64,000 bases of DNA from Bimastos eiseni. Taxonomy: Eukaryota; Annelida; Clitellata; Crassiclitellata; Lumbricidae. The stretch lies in contig OY365811.1 of assembly GCA_959347315.1 (NCBI GenBank), forward strand, positions 43,613,926 through 43,677,925. Reading direction: 5' to 3'. This document shows positions 46,401-56,377 of the stretch, piece after piece. Positions within the stretch are counted from its first letter, which is position 1. Each line of letters begins with the position of its first letter. The translations under genes were made by a program, and so were the position numbers. Below the pieces are notes generated by a model. The model saw only the letters and a program-made list of their open reading frames with translations. It had not been told where the DNA came from and ran no database searches.

Positions 46401-47492
46401 ACCAGGTAACGTCATCTGCTTCTTCTTCTCTCTCTCTCTCTTCTGTTCTCAGAGAAATGTTTGTATCTTAATAGTTAAAGATGTCTCTCCAAACTAAATG
46501 ATTCCTCTTGGTACAAATAATTATTTGCAGAAATTTCTTCCTATTTCTGTGCATTTTTCAGTTTAGTTTGATCTATTTGGGTACTGCTGGTTGTTGGTTG
46601 AGGGTTGGGCATGTTATTGTTGAGTTTTGGGTTGCTAGGGCTTGTTGTGGTTTGGGTTGGTTTAGGGTTGGTCTAGTTTAACGTTGAGCAGTTGTGGTGG
46701 AATCAACTTATTGTCTTTATTGTTCCAGATTCTTGAAGTTAATGGAGTGAACTTTGAAACCCTTGATCATACGGAGGTAGTGCATCAATTGTCAACTGAC
46801 AACAATATCTCATCACTCTTAGATCTCATCAGTTTCTTTGATGATGCCTTCTATCTCAAATCTTCTACAACTCAACGTTAAACGATGCAGACGATATTAT
46901 TTCAGTTTTCGCATTTGGTTTCTTGCTTTGACATAAGATTTGGAACATTGATGAGTGCAAACCTGTGGAGCGATTTTTAGACGTTGATACTGTTCGGCAG
47001 GGGTGTAACAAGCGGGGGTTAGTGGGCACCGGCCTCCCCCCAGTTTCAAAACTGGGGGCAAAGACTCAACTTTTAGTGCTCAGTGCTCCTCAAATCGGTT
47101 CTTTTTTATGTTTATCCAATGGCTTTTTAAGATTACCTTTGTTAAAATAATTTGTGCCCCCCATTTTTCAAATTTCTGGGTGGGTAAAATTCAAAAAGTG
47201 GGGTGGCCCAAACAAAATTTTTTGTGCTTCGTGCAATATTTTCTGAATTATGCCCCCCCCCCCACTTTTCAAAACCTTGTTACACCTCTGCTGTTCAGTG
47301 TCGACATTGTTTAATGGATGAAACTGTTGGCTGTTTGCTACTAATGCTGTGAGAAGAAGTTGACAACAGCGATGATGTTGACGATGATTATATCTGTTTA
47401 TGTAGGCTGTGTCCATTTTGAAAGGCAACTTAGAAGTCGACATGATGATCCGCTATTTTCCATATGGTTGGTTATTTCTCTTTTTCAAATAA
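43500..47492 (+). CDS. PDZD11: PDZD11, single-PDZ-domain protein
   Basis: Six exons: 43500-43583, 45554-45640, 46078-46134, 46355-46405, 46729-46776 and 47406-47492. All boundaries fall between codons and together they give 137 codons (human protein 140). The N-terminus has LPPYENPPPWIPQQQ, matching the family's YENPPxWIP segment that binds PLEKHA-family WW domains. The PDZ domain follows from about residue 44: LGFNVRGG (58-65) is the carboxylate-binding loop, then GIYISWVKPGTEAE, ILEVNGVNF and LDHTEAVSILK with the helix-B histidine at 107, which suggests class I ligands. In vertebrates PDZD11 links to junction-associated PLEKHA proteins and to copper and calcium pumps. The partners here are inferred. 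The exon-2 donor GTTGGT is weak. The protein ends FPYGWLFLFFK, unlike the family's longer polar tail. A splice at GTTGGT right after FPY, to an exon near 47611, would give a different end. Confidence 0.93.
43584..45553. other. PDZD11 intron 1
   Basis: A 1.97-kb intron. No gene or clean element ends seen. A phrase ending ATTGGAAGAACT near 44970 recurs near 46310 in intron 3, suggesting a short dispersed repeat. Confidence 0.5.
46998..47290. mobile_element. hAT-type MITE in PDZD11 intron 5
   Basis: The left end is CAGGGGTGTAACAAGCGGGG. The right end, complemented, is CAGAGGTGTAACAAGGTTTT. The flanks CTGTTCGG and CTGTTCAG (seven of eight) form an 8-bp duplication. The 293-bp interior has paired G-rich and C-rich stretches and no coding capacity. 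Confidence 0.88.
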
Positions 47493-48796
47493 GTCACGCA
47501 ATTGGAATTCAGATGTAACAGAATTTTAAAGTCACTGGTTACAGCTACACAACTAATTATAATTAGCTTAATAACTCGATTGAATAGTTTCAAACTTGGT
47601 GCAGAGGAAGTCGAGTCTTTCAGTGGATGGAATCGAGGTAAGGAGTCTTAGGCGATTGAAGAAGAAGGGAAACGAATCATTGTAGGTGAGTGATGGATTT
47701 AGAGAGCAAATGAAGGTGATGAGAAAGAGGTAGGAGGAGGACGATGAAGATGAGCATGACCCTGATGACTATGTTTGTCAATGTAGATGAGCTGTTTCAT
47801 GGATGACCCCTAGGTTGCTTTAGAAACCAAGGCAACAGACCTATGAGTTTGTGTCACTAAATGGAGACATATTATGCTCTCATTGGCTGCTACATGATTT
47901 ATTACCTCAGCTATTTAGAATATGTTTGTTTTGTTGTAATTTTTAACTATGGATCCATAATAAATTTTAAAATGCAATTAGTTAACTCTTGCTTTGTTGA
48001 CTTAGTCTGTCAAACTGTCAGACATATGTAGATACAGTTTTGCAACTTTGTTTCAAACTGTCTGAGGGAACAACATGGTTATTATTGAAGTTGTTTTCTA
48101 GGTTATAGGAAGACCTATGATCAGATTCCTAACAATATTCCACCATCGAATGCTGCTGGTTGAAGTCGATTGTCCACAGAAACTATTTTGAACTTTATAT
48201 TTTGAAATTTATTTGTCATTTGCATTTCATAAATTATTAGTGTTCTGTTGTCTTTCTGCCTTCGACTTTGCACCGGATATTCGTCCGGACTGATTGCAAT
48301 TCTTGAATGCAGCTTACGACTTCAATGTCAGAGTATCCCTAAGGATTGATGTGTCATATTTATTAGTTTGGGTTAATTAATTGATGATGTTGAATACAGT
48401 TGCAGCAGCCAGCAAATCTTTTGTTCATCTTTGATTTTGTCAAATTAATGAGCGTAATTTTAGAAATCGGTTTAAATTAGGTTCAGACTTAAATCAGTAT
48501 GGAGTGACAACAATTGACTGAAATTACATCTGGTTTCTTTGATTCAGTCTGAAAGTTGGTCTGTTGCCAAGTCATATTATAATCTGTCCATAAGAGTAAT
48601 ATTATAATCTGTCAATATGGTATATTGACACAATTCAGTTGGCATTGAGACAGCTGATCTTCAATCAATCACTCAAGTAGTCAGCGGCCAATCAGACAGT
48701 CATATTTTAATGTTTAATTGATTAGCTATACTCCGTTAAAGTGTTCAAAGTAAGTTTCATCGACTGTGACTGCGCTTGGCATAGATTGGTCATGTA
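47493..48796. other. PDZD11 3' UTR and following spacer
   Basis: Apart from the AATAAA near 47959 and a possible alternative last exon near 47611-47637, nothing recognisable is seen. Confidence 0.4.
47959..47964 (+). terminator. AATAAA polyadenylation signal for PDZD11
   Basis: Canonical signal about 470 bp past the predicted stop. Confidence 0.5.
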
Positions 48797-49353
48797 TAGG
48801 GCTGTAAATTTGAAAAATTCGCGGCCAAAACGCAGAGTTCGCGGCGTATTTGCGGTCAAATGTGTAACACGATAAACAAGTTAATAACTGAATAATAATC
48901 AACGACTATTCGTGCTATTAATGGTGAGCACTGTTGCTGCTACGACGCCTGCTTTGCAAACAGCTCGGAAGAGCTGGTTGCAATTTTTCCCTTTTCGCCT
49001 TTCCACTCTCAATATTCTGTGCTTTAGGCCTACGTTTGTCACAAAACGCCTATTCAGGTGTCTGTCTATTCAACTTTCTCTCTGATTAAATTCGACGGGC
49101 ACATTAATTGCCAATTCGCATGTGCTGCAAAATAGTAGATCGCAGCTCACGTGAAACGTACCGGGCTTAAACTGATCGTCTTCCGCTAGCCACCGAATGT
49201 TTTCGCACACGAAATCGTAACTAATGCTTGGAACCTTTGCCTTTACCACATCAAAACACGAACACCACGAAAAAACAGCCAATTCGCGGCAAAACTTTAA
49301 AATCCGGGATAGTATCCAAAATTCGCGATGACCGCGAAAAATTTACAGCCCTA
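48797..49353. mobile_element. hAT-type element, TAGGGCTGTAAATTT ends
   Basis: The left end is TAGGGCTGTAAATTTGAAAA. The right end, complemented, is TAGGGCTGTAAATTTTTCGC. Both ends carry TTCGCGG-type sub-terminal repeats. Flanks GTCATGTA and GTTGAGTA agree at five of eight, so the duplication is decayed. The 557-bp interior has only a small unrecognised minus frame (49070-49282). Confidence 0.8.
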
Positions 49354-49575
49354 GTTGAGTACACTGTCCGGAAATAAAGAGATCCCTAATGGTATTATGA
49401 AAATAAATAGTAAATAATCATCAATTTTTAAAATTCCAAAAAAATTTTTAATTGACTTACATTGCAAATTAGCAAAAATAATGGGTAAAAAGTGGTAATT
49501 GAGTGTTGGCAATTTCGGATACTTTAGTCAACTTATTCATCCTCCATATTCTGGCTGGTTTCTCTAATCAACTGG

Positions 49576-49709
49576 CAGAGGCGGCGATCCCAGAGGCGAC
49601 AAATCCCCCCACCTTTTACAGAGAGGTCACACGCTATAATGTTGTCTCCCTACATTTCTTACCCCTCTCACTGGATGTCCCAACCTCTCAGACGAGATCG
49701 CCGCCTCTA
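49576..49709. mobile_element. 134-bp hAT-type MITE with perfect 8-bp duplication
   Basis: The left end is CAGAGGCGGCGATCCC. The right end, complemented, is TAGAGGCGGCGATCTCG. It is bracketed by TCAACTGG at 49568-49575 and TCAACTGG at 49710-49717. It is short and non-coding. Confidence 0.9.
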
Positions 49710-49804
49710 TCAACTGGTAAAAATATGCTTTCTATTTCTCAATTTAAGTGTATTAAGCCGATTGCTAGCTTTTTGCAGTGCGATGCAGTAATTATTTTTA
49801 CCAG

Positions 49805-49880
49805 CGCATGACTTAAAGTGTAGCTGGATGGTCATGGACCAGGCACTTATTTGATCATCAGAACCTGGACGCCGTCCATG
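49805..49880. repeat. Dispersed repeat, copy 2 of the 32868 repeat
   Basis: ACTTAAAGTGTAGCTGGATG, GTCATGG and CCAGGCACTTATTT match 32868-32935 with a deletion between the last two phrases. CTGGACGCCGTCCATG follows nearby. Confidence 0.6.
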
Positions 49881-52502
49881 AGCGTCCATGCAACTGTGCA
49901 ATCCTGTATATACGTACGTTATTATCAGCAAGAAAAATAGGAAGAAAAAATTTCGCGCGTTTACAAACTATTTTCCCAACTTTCAAGACGATGTCGGCGC
50001 CACTAACCCCCTTGTGGACAATTTCACAAAGGAAAGCAATTCTGTGTACGCTTTAAATTACAACAAATATTTCACCAACAAATAATTGACGACAATATAA
50101 TGGTTAATGGACAAAAACCTAACGAATAATAAAAAATTATATTTTTCGTCCATTTTATTTGATCAAACAGAAGTTGGATTAGTAATAATAATTACTGCAA
50201 ATCCAGCTTCTGCTTCAGCAAGAGCTATTTTAATCACTTCAACTTCTATTTAGGCAAATATTCTTTTCAATGATCCAACTTTTACTTCAGTAGGCATTAT
50301 GCTCGTCTAAAAGAGCTGTTGTTTTGGAAGAATTTCGTTCACCAATCCAACTTCTATTTTAACGAACACAGTGGACCATAGTGCATGAACCATTTGTCGT
50401 CGACTCAGTAGACCCCTATGTTATTGCTCTGCCTTTCGCAATCATTACTTCTTAACTTTTTGACACTAGGGGCCGTCCATAAATGACGTAACGCGCCTAG
50501 AGGGAGGGGTCACAAATTTTTGACGATATTTGACAAGGGGAGAGGGGGTCGACCAAATGTAACGTCACATTATCACATCAATTACGTATTTTTATTAAAA
50601 ACTTACACTCAATTAAACAAATTCCACTTAATTAGCAGTAGTTGTTATCACAATTCAATATAACTAATCATGATTATTGTATTCTTAACTCTTGCACTGT
50701 CTACTTCTGCGCTCGCTGTCAATTTTGGGGTGTTGGAAGTGAGGCAGCCATTCTGTAACACCCCAGCAGCAACCAATTATCCGGCCCAAACAAAGGCCAC
50801 AGAGATTCGCTGAAACGAAGAAAATGGCGTGTGTGGGTTGGATATTATTTATTCCATGAAGGAGCATTTTGCTTCAGCCTGGATGAATGAAGAGGCATAA
50901 AGTTTGGATTGTTTCAAGTTAGTGTTATTAAACATTTTTTTTAAATAATTGAACTGATTCTGTCAGTCTTTCATCGTGAGGAATGCATAGGCCTTACAAT
51001 CATATTTACAAAACTGAAGAGTATTTCTCGATCTAACTGTGCGGAATTATTTATAAGAAGGCACAGCAGCGTTAAATTGTAAAAATAAGCAATAATAATA
51101 CTAGAAATATGAAAGTAAGAGGATTTTTTAACCAAGAAATTTTTACATTATCAATTTTTTTAATTTATCAAATGACGTAAAGTTATTTGCTTTTCATAAG
51201 GTAATTTGAAATGTAATTGAATTATAAATTACAATGATTTAATCAACGAATTACAAATAAACAATTACAGTTGTAATTCAAATTACATAATTTCAATTAC
51301 TCGATTAAATTACTGCCTATCCCTGTCAATGGGGCCACTCCGCTTCAATTGTGATTAGGTACTCTTTGTAACAGAGGGTTTGGGTTATTTGACATTACAG
51401 TTACACAGCGCTTATGAATAGGTGTTGGCCTGCGCTTAGCTTTGCAGAAGGGCTTTAGAAATGTTGGCAAATTGAAAATTTATAGTCGGGTATATTCGGG
51501 TTTAGCAATTCATGGTATCTTGTGACTCGTTGCCTACTTATATGGCTGTTGACTTAGCCTAGCCATTACGGGTTAGATTATAATATTTTATAGCTCAGGA
51601 CCGGTCAAAGATCCGAGATTGCTTTTACGTGGTGCTTAAAATTTGCGGAGATTACGTTGCATCATGCTTTTGAACGTTGTACTGAATAGCGCATTAGCAA
51701 TTCTTTGACCTTCATTGAGGATCTTTTGATTGGCGGCGCCATATTGCTCTCTAGCGTTATGACAGGACGAGTGTTTTCGCTTTGTTCTGATTTGATAGCT
51801 GGATATATGTAGTTATTGTGGTAGCAACAGATAATCTGATAGCAGGTCTGCGACATAGCTGAAGCCACAGTTTGACGTATAGCATCAGTTGATCACGCAA
51901 ATTGGTTAGTGTGACATTTGAATGAAGTTTCTCTATCTATAACAAAGCATGGCCCGCCATGTCGCAATAATGGATGACACGAGGCTATACGACGAACAAC
52001 CTGACTCATGGCATCTGATGGTTCTAATGTCACGTGGATTAAATTTAGAGGCGTTTGCACTGAATTGTTGTTGTACATTGCAGAAACAGAAAAAACATGT
52101 TCTTGTAAATATAATCTGATTTGTCAGGAGATGTTTCGTCATGTCTGCAATCACACGAACCGAAAGCGCGTGGTCGCGCTGTCCTTGCTCGCCTCTCACT
52201 TCTCGCTATTGGTATCAACGCAGAATTTAGATATTCATAAGTCTAGAGCTATTTGTGAGTTATGCTTCGTATAATGAAAATTACAGTAGTGTGCCATGGC
52301 TTACACTGTTCACCCCTCATCCGGGTCACTTTAGCGTTCGTCACATGCTGCGAACAAATAACTTTATTAATTCATAGAGTTTTAGTAATTTGTCGTCGTT
52401 AGGATTTTCTGGATAAATCATGCATGGCCTTGACTATTTTGCTTGCAAAATTAATGCTTGTTCATAAATAATCTAAATTTCTGCTCAGCATTCACCATTT
52501 AC
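49881..52502. other. Transposon-rich intergenic DNA, mostly unresolved
   Basis: Around 50160-50360 several AACTTCTATTTTA-like phrases recur, recalling the interior of the 25658-25969 element. At 50470-50495 the phrase GGGCCGTCCATAAATGACGT looks like one terminus of a DNA transposon. At 51190-51318 alternating GTAATTGAATTACA-like runs end in CTGCCTATCCCTG, like the right end of a hAT element without a found partner. No gene was recognised, though AAAATGGCGTGTG near 50821 resembles a start context. Confidence 0.4.
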
Positions 52503-53242
52503 CAGTGTTGGGCACAAGACCAAAAGCTCGAGACCAAGACCGAGAGGTCCAAGACCAAGACCGATACTCTTTTTTTTATAAACAATTCAACTTATTAAGA
52601 CTCTAAAACGGAATAACACGCTTAAAATATTAATTTTATTGCTGACGAATACTAATCGTAATAATGGTCCAGAAAACAGTTTTCCGGCCAGTCGGAACTT
52701 TTGCGGGTTCAGCCCTTGGCTTCAGCCTGAGAATATCACACTATAAATTACTTACACTATACGATAGGTTCTAAATAAAACATCTGAACAAGTAGATTAA
52801 CGTTCCGTTTGAATGGTGTAGGCCTACTTGTACTTGGAATTGTAGGTTAACAGTGATTACTGAACCTTGACATTTGTGAAAGCAAATTTTGAAATGACTG
52901 GTTTCGTTGCAAATGCATTTTTTTTGCCCATAGTAGCATGTATATATAGATGGTCAGCACGTCATTAATCGATAACAAGCACGTAGGGCTTAAACATCCG
53001 GTGTCTCTAATAATCGAAGATAACCGACAAATATAAAAGAAATTGCTCTCAAACGGCAAATGACCAAGAACGCTAACCTAAGACGGAGACCAACCACAAG
53101 ACCGTTCCTTTAAGATCAAGACCTAGACCGACGCAGTCGAGACCAATACCGATGGTCGGAGACCAAGACCGATGCATTCAAGACCAAGACCGCAGTTTTC
53201 CGGTCTCAAGACCAAGACCGCGGTCTCAAGACCACATCACTG
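52503..53242. mobile_element. hAT-type element with AGACCAAGACCG sub-terminal arrays, perfect duplication
   Basis: The left end is CAGTGTTGGGCACAAGACC. The right end, complemented, is CAGTGATGTGGTCTTGAGAC. It is bracketed by CCATTTAC at 52495-52502 and CCATTTAC at 53243-53250, an exact 8-bp duplication. About 60 bp at the left and 150 bp at the right consist of repeated GAGACCAAGACCGA phrases. The middle is AT-rich and non-coding. Confidence 0.93.
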
Positions 53243-53323
53243 CCATTTACCACTTTTCCAGATGTATACCCCACATTCTACCAAAGTAGGACGGGTAATT
53301 GTCAAGATCTGTCTGTCTGCAAC

Positions 53324-54009
53324 TAGGGCATAACCGGAAATCGTCTCGGACATTTGCCTCGGCCGAATATTGGACTATTTGGAAGTATTCGCCACGGCAA
53401 ATAATACACTAGCAAATAGCCAAAAATAACTTTTTATAAAAAAATAATTTTTTTGGATTAAATAATATTTTTTCATCAAATACATTTAGGACTAACGAAC
53501 TTACTTATAAACTATTGATTAATTAAACACAAACTTAACATTCCATTGAATTTTCTTTAAAATAATGATCATGTTAATTTATACATTTTAATTTCTTTTG
53601 GTTGTATTCCCAGGTGGCTGCCAAATCAGTAGTTTTCCCGCTTGAATTGGCTCCACCCACTTTCCGGTGAACATTAGAGAGTAGAGACGTCATTGATAAC
53701 TTCATATTTCAAATTTTATAACAAGGTTTACATTTGTATCTCACAAATAAAGTTATTAAATAATAAATATATTGTTATAGCCTAGAGTGCGACGAAACAC
53801 TATCTGAAGGACATTGCTATAGACTCTGCATTGACTATAGATAGTTCTTCGTAGCTGTGCACGTGGCAGGTTAACTACGCTTTGCCTACGGATGGTACTC
53901 GCTGCCAGATTTGGCGCTACTATTAAGTTCGTACCCGGATCCGACAAAGAGTTCATCCAAATACTCGAATTCGGTACTCTGTGGAAATTGTCTACTCAGT
54001 TATGCCCTA
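53324..54009 (+). mobile_element. hAT-type element, TAGGGCATAAC family, copy 2
   Basis: The left end is TAGGGCATAACCGGAAATCG. The right end, complemented, is TAGGGCATAACTGAGTAGAC. Flanks TCTGCAAC and CCTGCAAC (seven of eight) form an 8-bp duplication. Same orientation and layout as copy 1. Confidence 0.92.
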
Positions 54010-54019
54010 CCTGCAACCC

Positions 54020-54305
54020 ATCAGAGTGTCAATTGCCAGGTTCTGCTGACAGGATGTCAGTCAATAGCTTCATCATTAGACTGGATGTCAATCAACTGCC
54101 TGGCTCTGCTGATAGGATGTCAGTCAGTAGGTTCATCATTAGACCTGGCAACTGACTGACATCCAGTCAGTTCAGTCAATTGCCAGGTTCTGCTGACAGG
54201 ATGTCAGTCAATCGGTTCATCATTAGACTGGGTGTCAGTATGGTTCAGACTGGGTGTCAGTATGGTCAGTCAATCGGTTCATCATTAGACTGGGTGTCAG
54301 TATGG
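54020..54305. repeat. Composite minisatellite, GGATGTCAGTCA / TTCATCATTAGAC
   Basis: Units combining TGCTGACAGGATGTCAGTCA, a GGTTCATCATTAGACTGG phrase and GTGTCAGTATGGTTC repeat four to five times in varied order directly after hAT copy 2. Confidence 0.85.
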
Positions 54306-55147
54306 TTCTGTTGTGACTCTCCTTCTTCCACTTGTTTGCGTTGACTCCTCTCCCAATGTCCTACTTGTACATCATCCACCCATCAGCGTAAATAACCCAA
54401 GCTCTATAAATAACAATGACTCATGTTTGTTTATTTTCAGAATACCTGTTGTGGTTGCATTTTATCTGTACGGTTATTGCTGCTCGTCAAGTTTTATTGA
54501 AGCGTTCTTCTAGAAGGCAGTCAGTCCATGCATGAATTTTGCTAGAATAGAAAGACGTGAAAACCCTTTGAAGGTAGGTCGTTTTTTAACCTCTATTGGC
54601 TGAGAGTAGACTGAAGGAATCACTTCAGGCTAAGCTGTGTCTTCATGTGAGGCTGTTCTGTGAGTGGCCTTTCAGACCAGCCATCTGGAACAATGGGTCA
54701 TCTCAAAGACTAACAAAGTATTCTGAAACTTCCTATGACTTGGTCGTGTGATTTATTTGAATGTTTGCACAGTTTTATAGCAATCGCATTTTATCTAAAG
54801 GACCTACTTATGTTGCACATTTATACAGCGCCTTTTCAAGAGATGTGCCTGTGATGTTACAGCTCAAAACCACATTTGAAGCATGTGTTGAAACAAGATA
54901 AAGAGAATTTGAAAGTTGATAGGACAAGTTTCTGAATTTATTATCACAAGTCATAGTATGAATGAGTTATTACATTACTTGTCTTATAGTACGTCATTAC
55001 AGGAGTGAACTTTGACTGTCTGGCAGCCTTGCAAGGCAGCCATCTGTGCTACTGCTCATTTAAAAGTACTGTCTAGCGAATGAAAGGCTGAGTTGACCAA
55101 AGTGTTCCTGAACTGATCTTAATTTTGACTTGATATTTATATTGTGT
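54306..55147. other. Intergenic, no gene seen
   Basis: Nothing recognised. Confidence 0.4.
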
Positions 55148-56123
55148 TAGGGCATAACTGAGTAGACAATTTCCACCGAGTACCGAATCCGAGTATTTGG
55201 ATGCACTATATGCCAGATCCAGGTACGAACCGAATAGTAGCGGCAAATCTGGTCCACAACTGGCAGAGAGTACCATCCGTGGGCAAAGCGTAGTTAACCT
55301 GCCACGTGCACAGCTACGGAGAACTATCTATAGTCAATGCAGAGTCTATAGCAATATCCTTCACTCGCACTCTAGGCTATGATAATGTATTTATTATTTA
55401 ATAACTTATTTGTGATAAAAATTTAAGACCTTGTAATAAGATTTGAAGTATTCAACGACGTCTGTAGTCTGATGTTTACTGAAAGTGGGTGGAGCTAATT
55501 CACGTGTTAAAATTGTTGATTTGGCTGCCACCTGAGGAATGCAACCAAAAGAAATTAAAATATATAAATTAGCATCATTATTTTAAAAATGATTCAAAGG
55601 AATGTTAAATTTTTGTTTAATTAATCAACAACTTTTAAGTAAGTCCGTTAATCCTACATTTATTTGATGAAAAAATATTATTTTATCAAAAATATTATTT
55701 TATCAAAAATATTATTTTATCAAAAATATTATTTTATCAAAAATATTATTTTATCAAAAATATTATTTTATCAAAAATATTATTTTATCAAAAATAGTTA
55801 TTTTATCAAAAATAGTTATTTTATCAAAAATAGTTATTTTATCAAAAATAGTTATTTTATCAAAAATAGTTATTTTATCAAAAATAGTTATTTTATCAAA
55901 AATAGTTATTTTATCAAAAATAGTTATTTTATCAAAAATAGTTATTTTATCAAAAATAGTTATTTTATCAAAAATAGTTATTTTATCAAAAATAGTTATT
56001 TTATCAAAAATAGTTATTTTATCAAAAATAGTTATTTTAATTATTTGTGGGTGTAATATTTGTCAAAGCGAATACTTCCAAATAGACTAATATTCGTCTG
56101 AGGCGATTTCCGGTTATGCCCTA
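55148..56123 (-). mobile_element. hAT-type element, TAGGGCATAAC family, copy 3 with internal expansion
   Basis: Inverted relative to the other copies: it starts TAGGGCATAACTGAGTAGAC and ends CGGTTATGCCCTA. It is bracketed by TATTGTGT at 55140-55147 and TATTGTGT at 56124-56131, an exact 8-bp duplication. At 976 bp it is about 270-290 bp longer than copies 1 and 2 because of the tandem array at about 55667-56040. Confidence 0.94.
55667..56040. repeat. 17/18-bp tandem array inside hAT copy 3
   Basis: About seven units of ATTATTTTATCAAAAAT (17 bp) are followed by about fourteen of AGTTATTTTATCAAAAAT (18 bp). Copies 1 and 2 hold only one to three related TTTGATAAAATAATTTT-like units at the corresponding place. 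The open plus frame over the array is an artefact of the period. Confidence 0.93.
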
Positions 56124-56377
56124 TATTGTGTAAGAGAAGAGCATCTGTTGAGGTGCACGAAGGAAGTCTTCAATTGCTTTCTGCTTCTGTGCATCATAGC
56201 CACTGACAGGTTTCTCCTGCATAGAACTAGATCTATAATGAAACTGAAGACTGACTATATGGCATTGCTAGAGAGACAGAGAGAGAGAGAGAGTTGTCTG
56301 GATATAGATTGTGTTGCTTTCTTTAATTTCTTGTTTTGTGTCTTTTTATGACATCTGATTGTTTTTTTTCCATAAAG

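Noticed and set aside
53892..54159. Two plus-strand frames over hAT copy 2 and the adjoining minisatellite
   Set aside because: They cross an element end and a repeat array and contain only repeated phrases.
55664..56056. 130-codon plus frame with SYFIKN repeats
   Set aside because: Translation of the 17/18-bp array within a hAT element.
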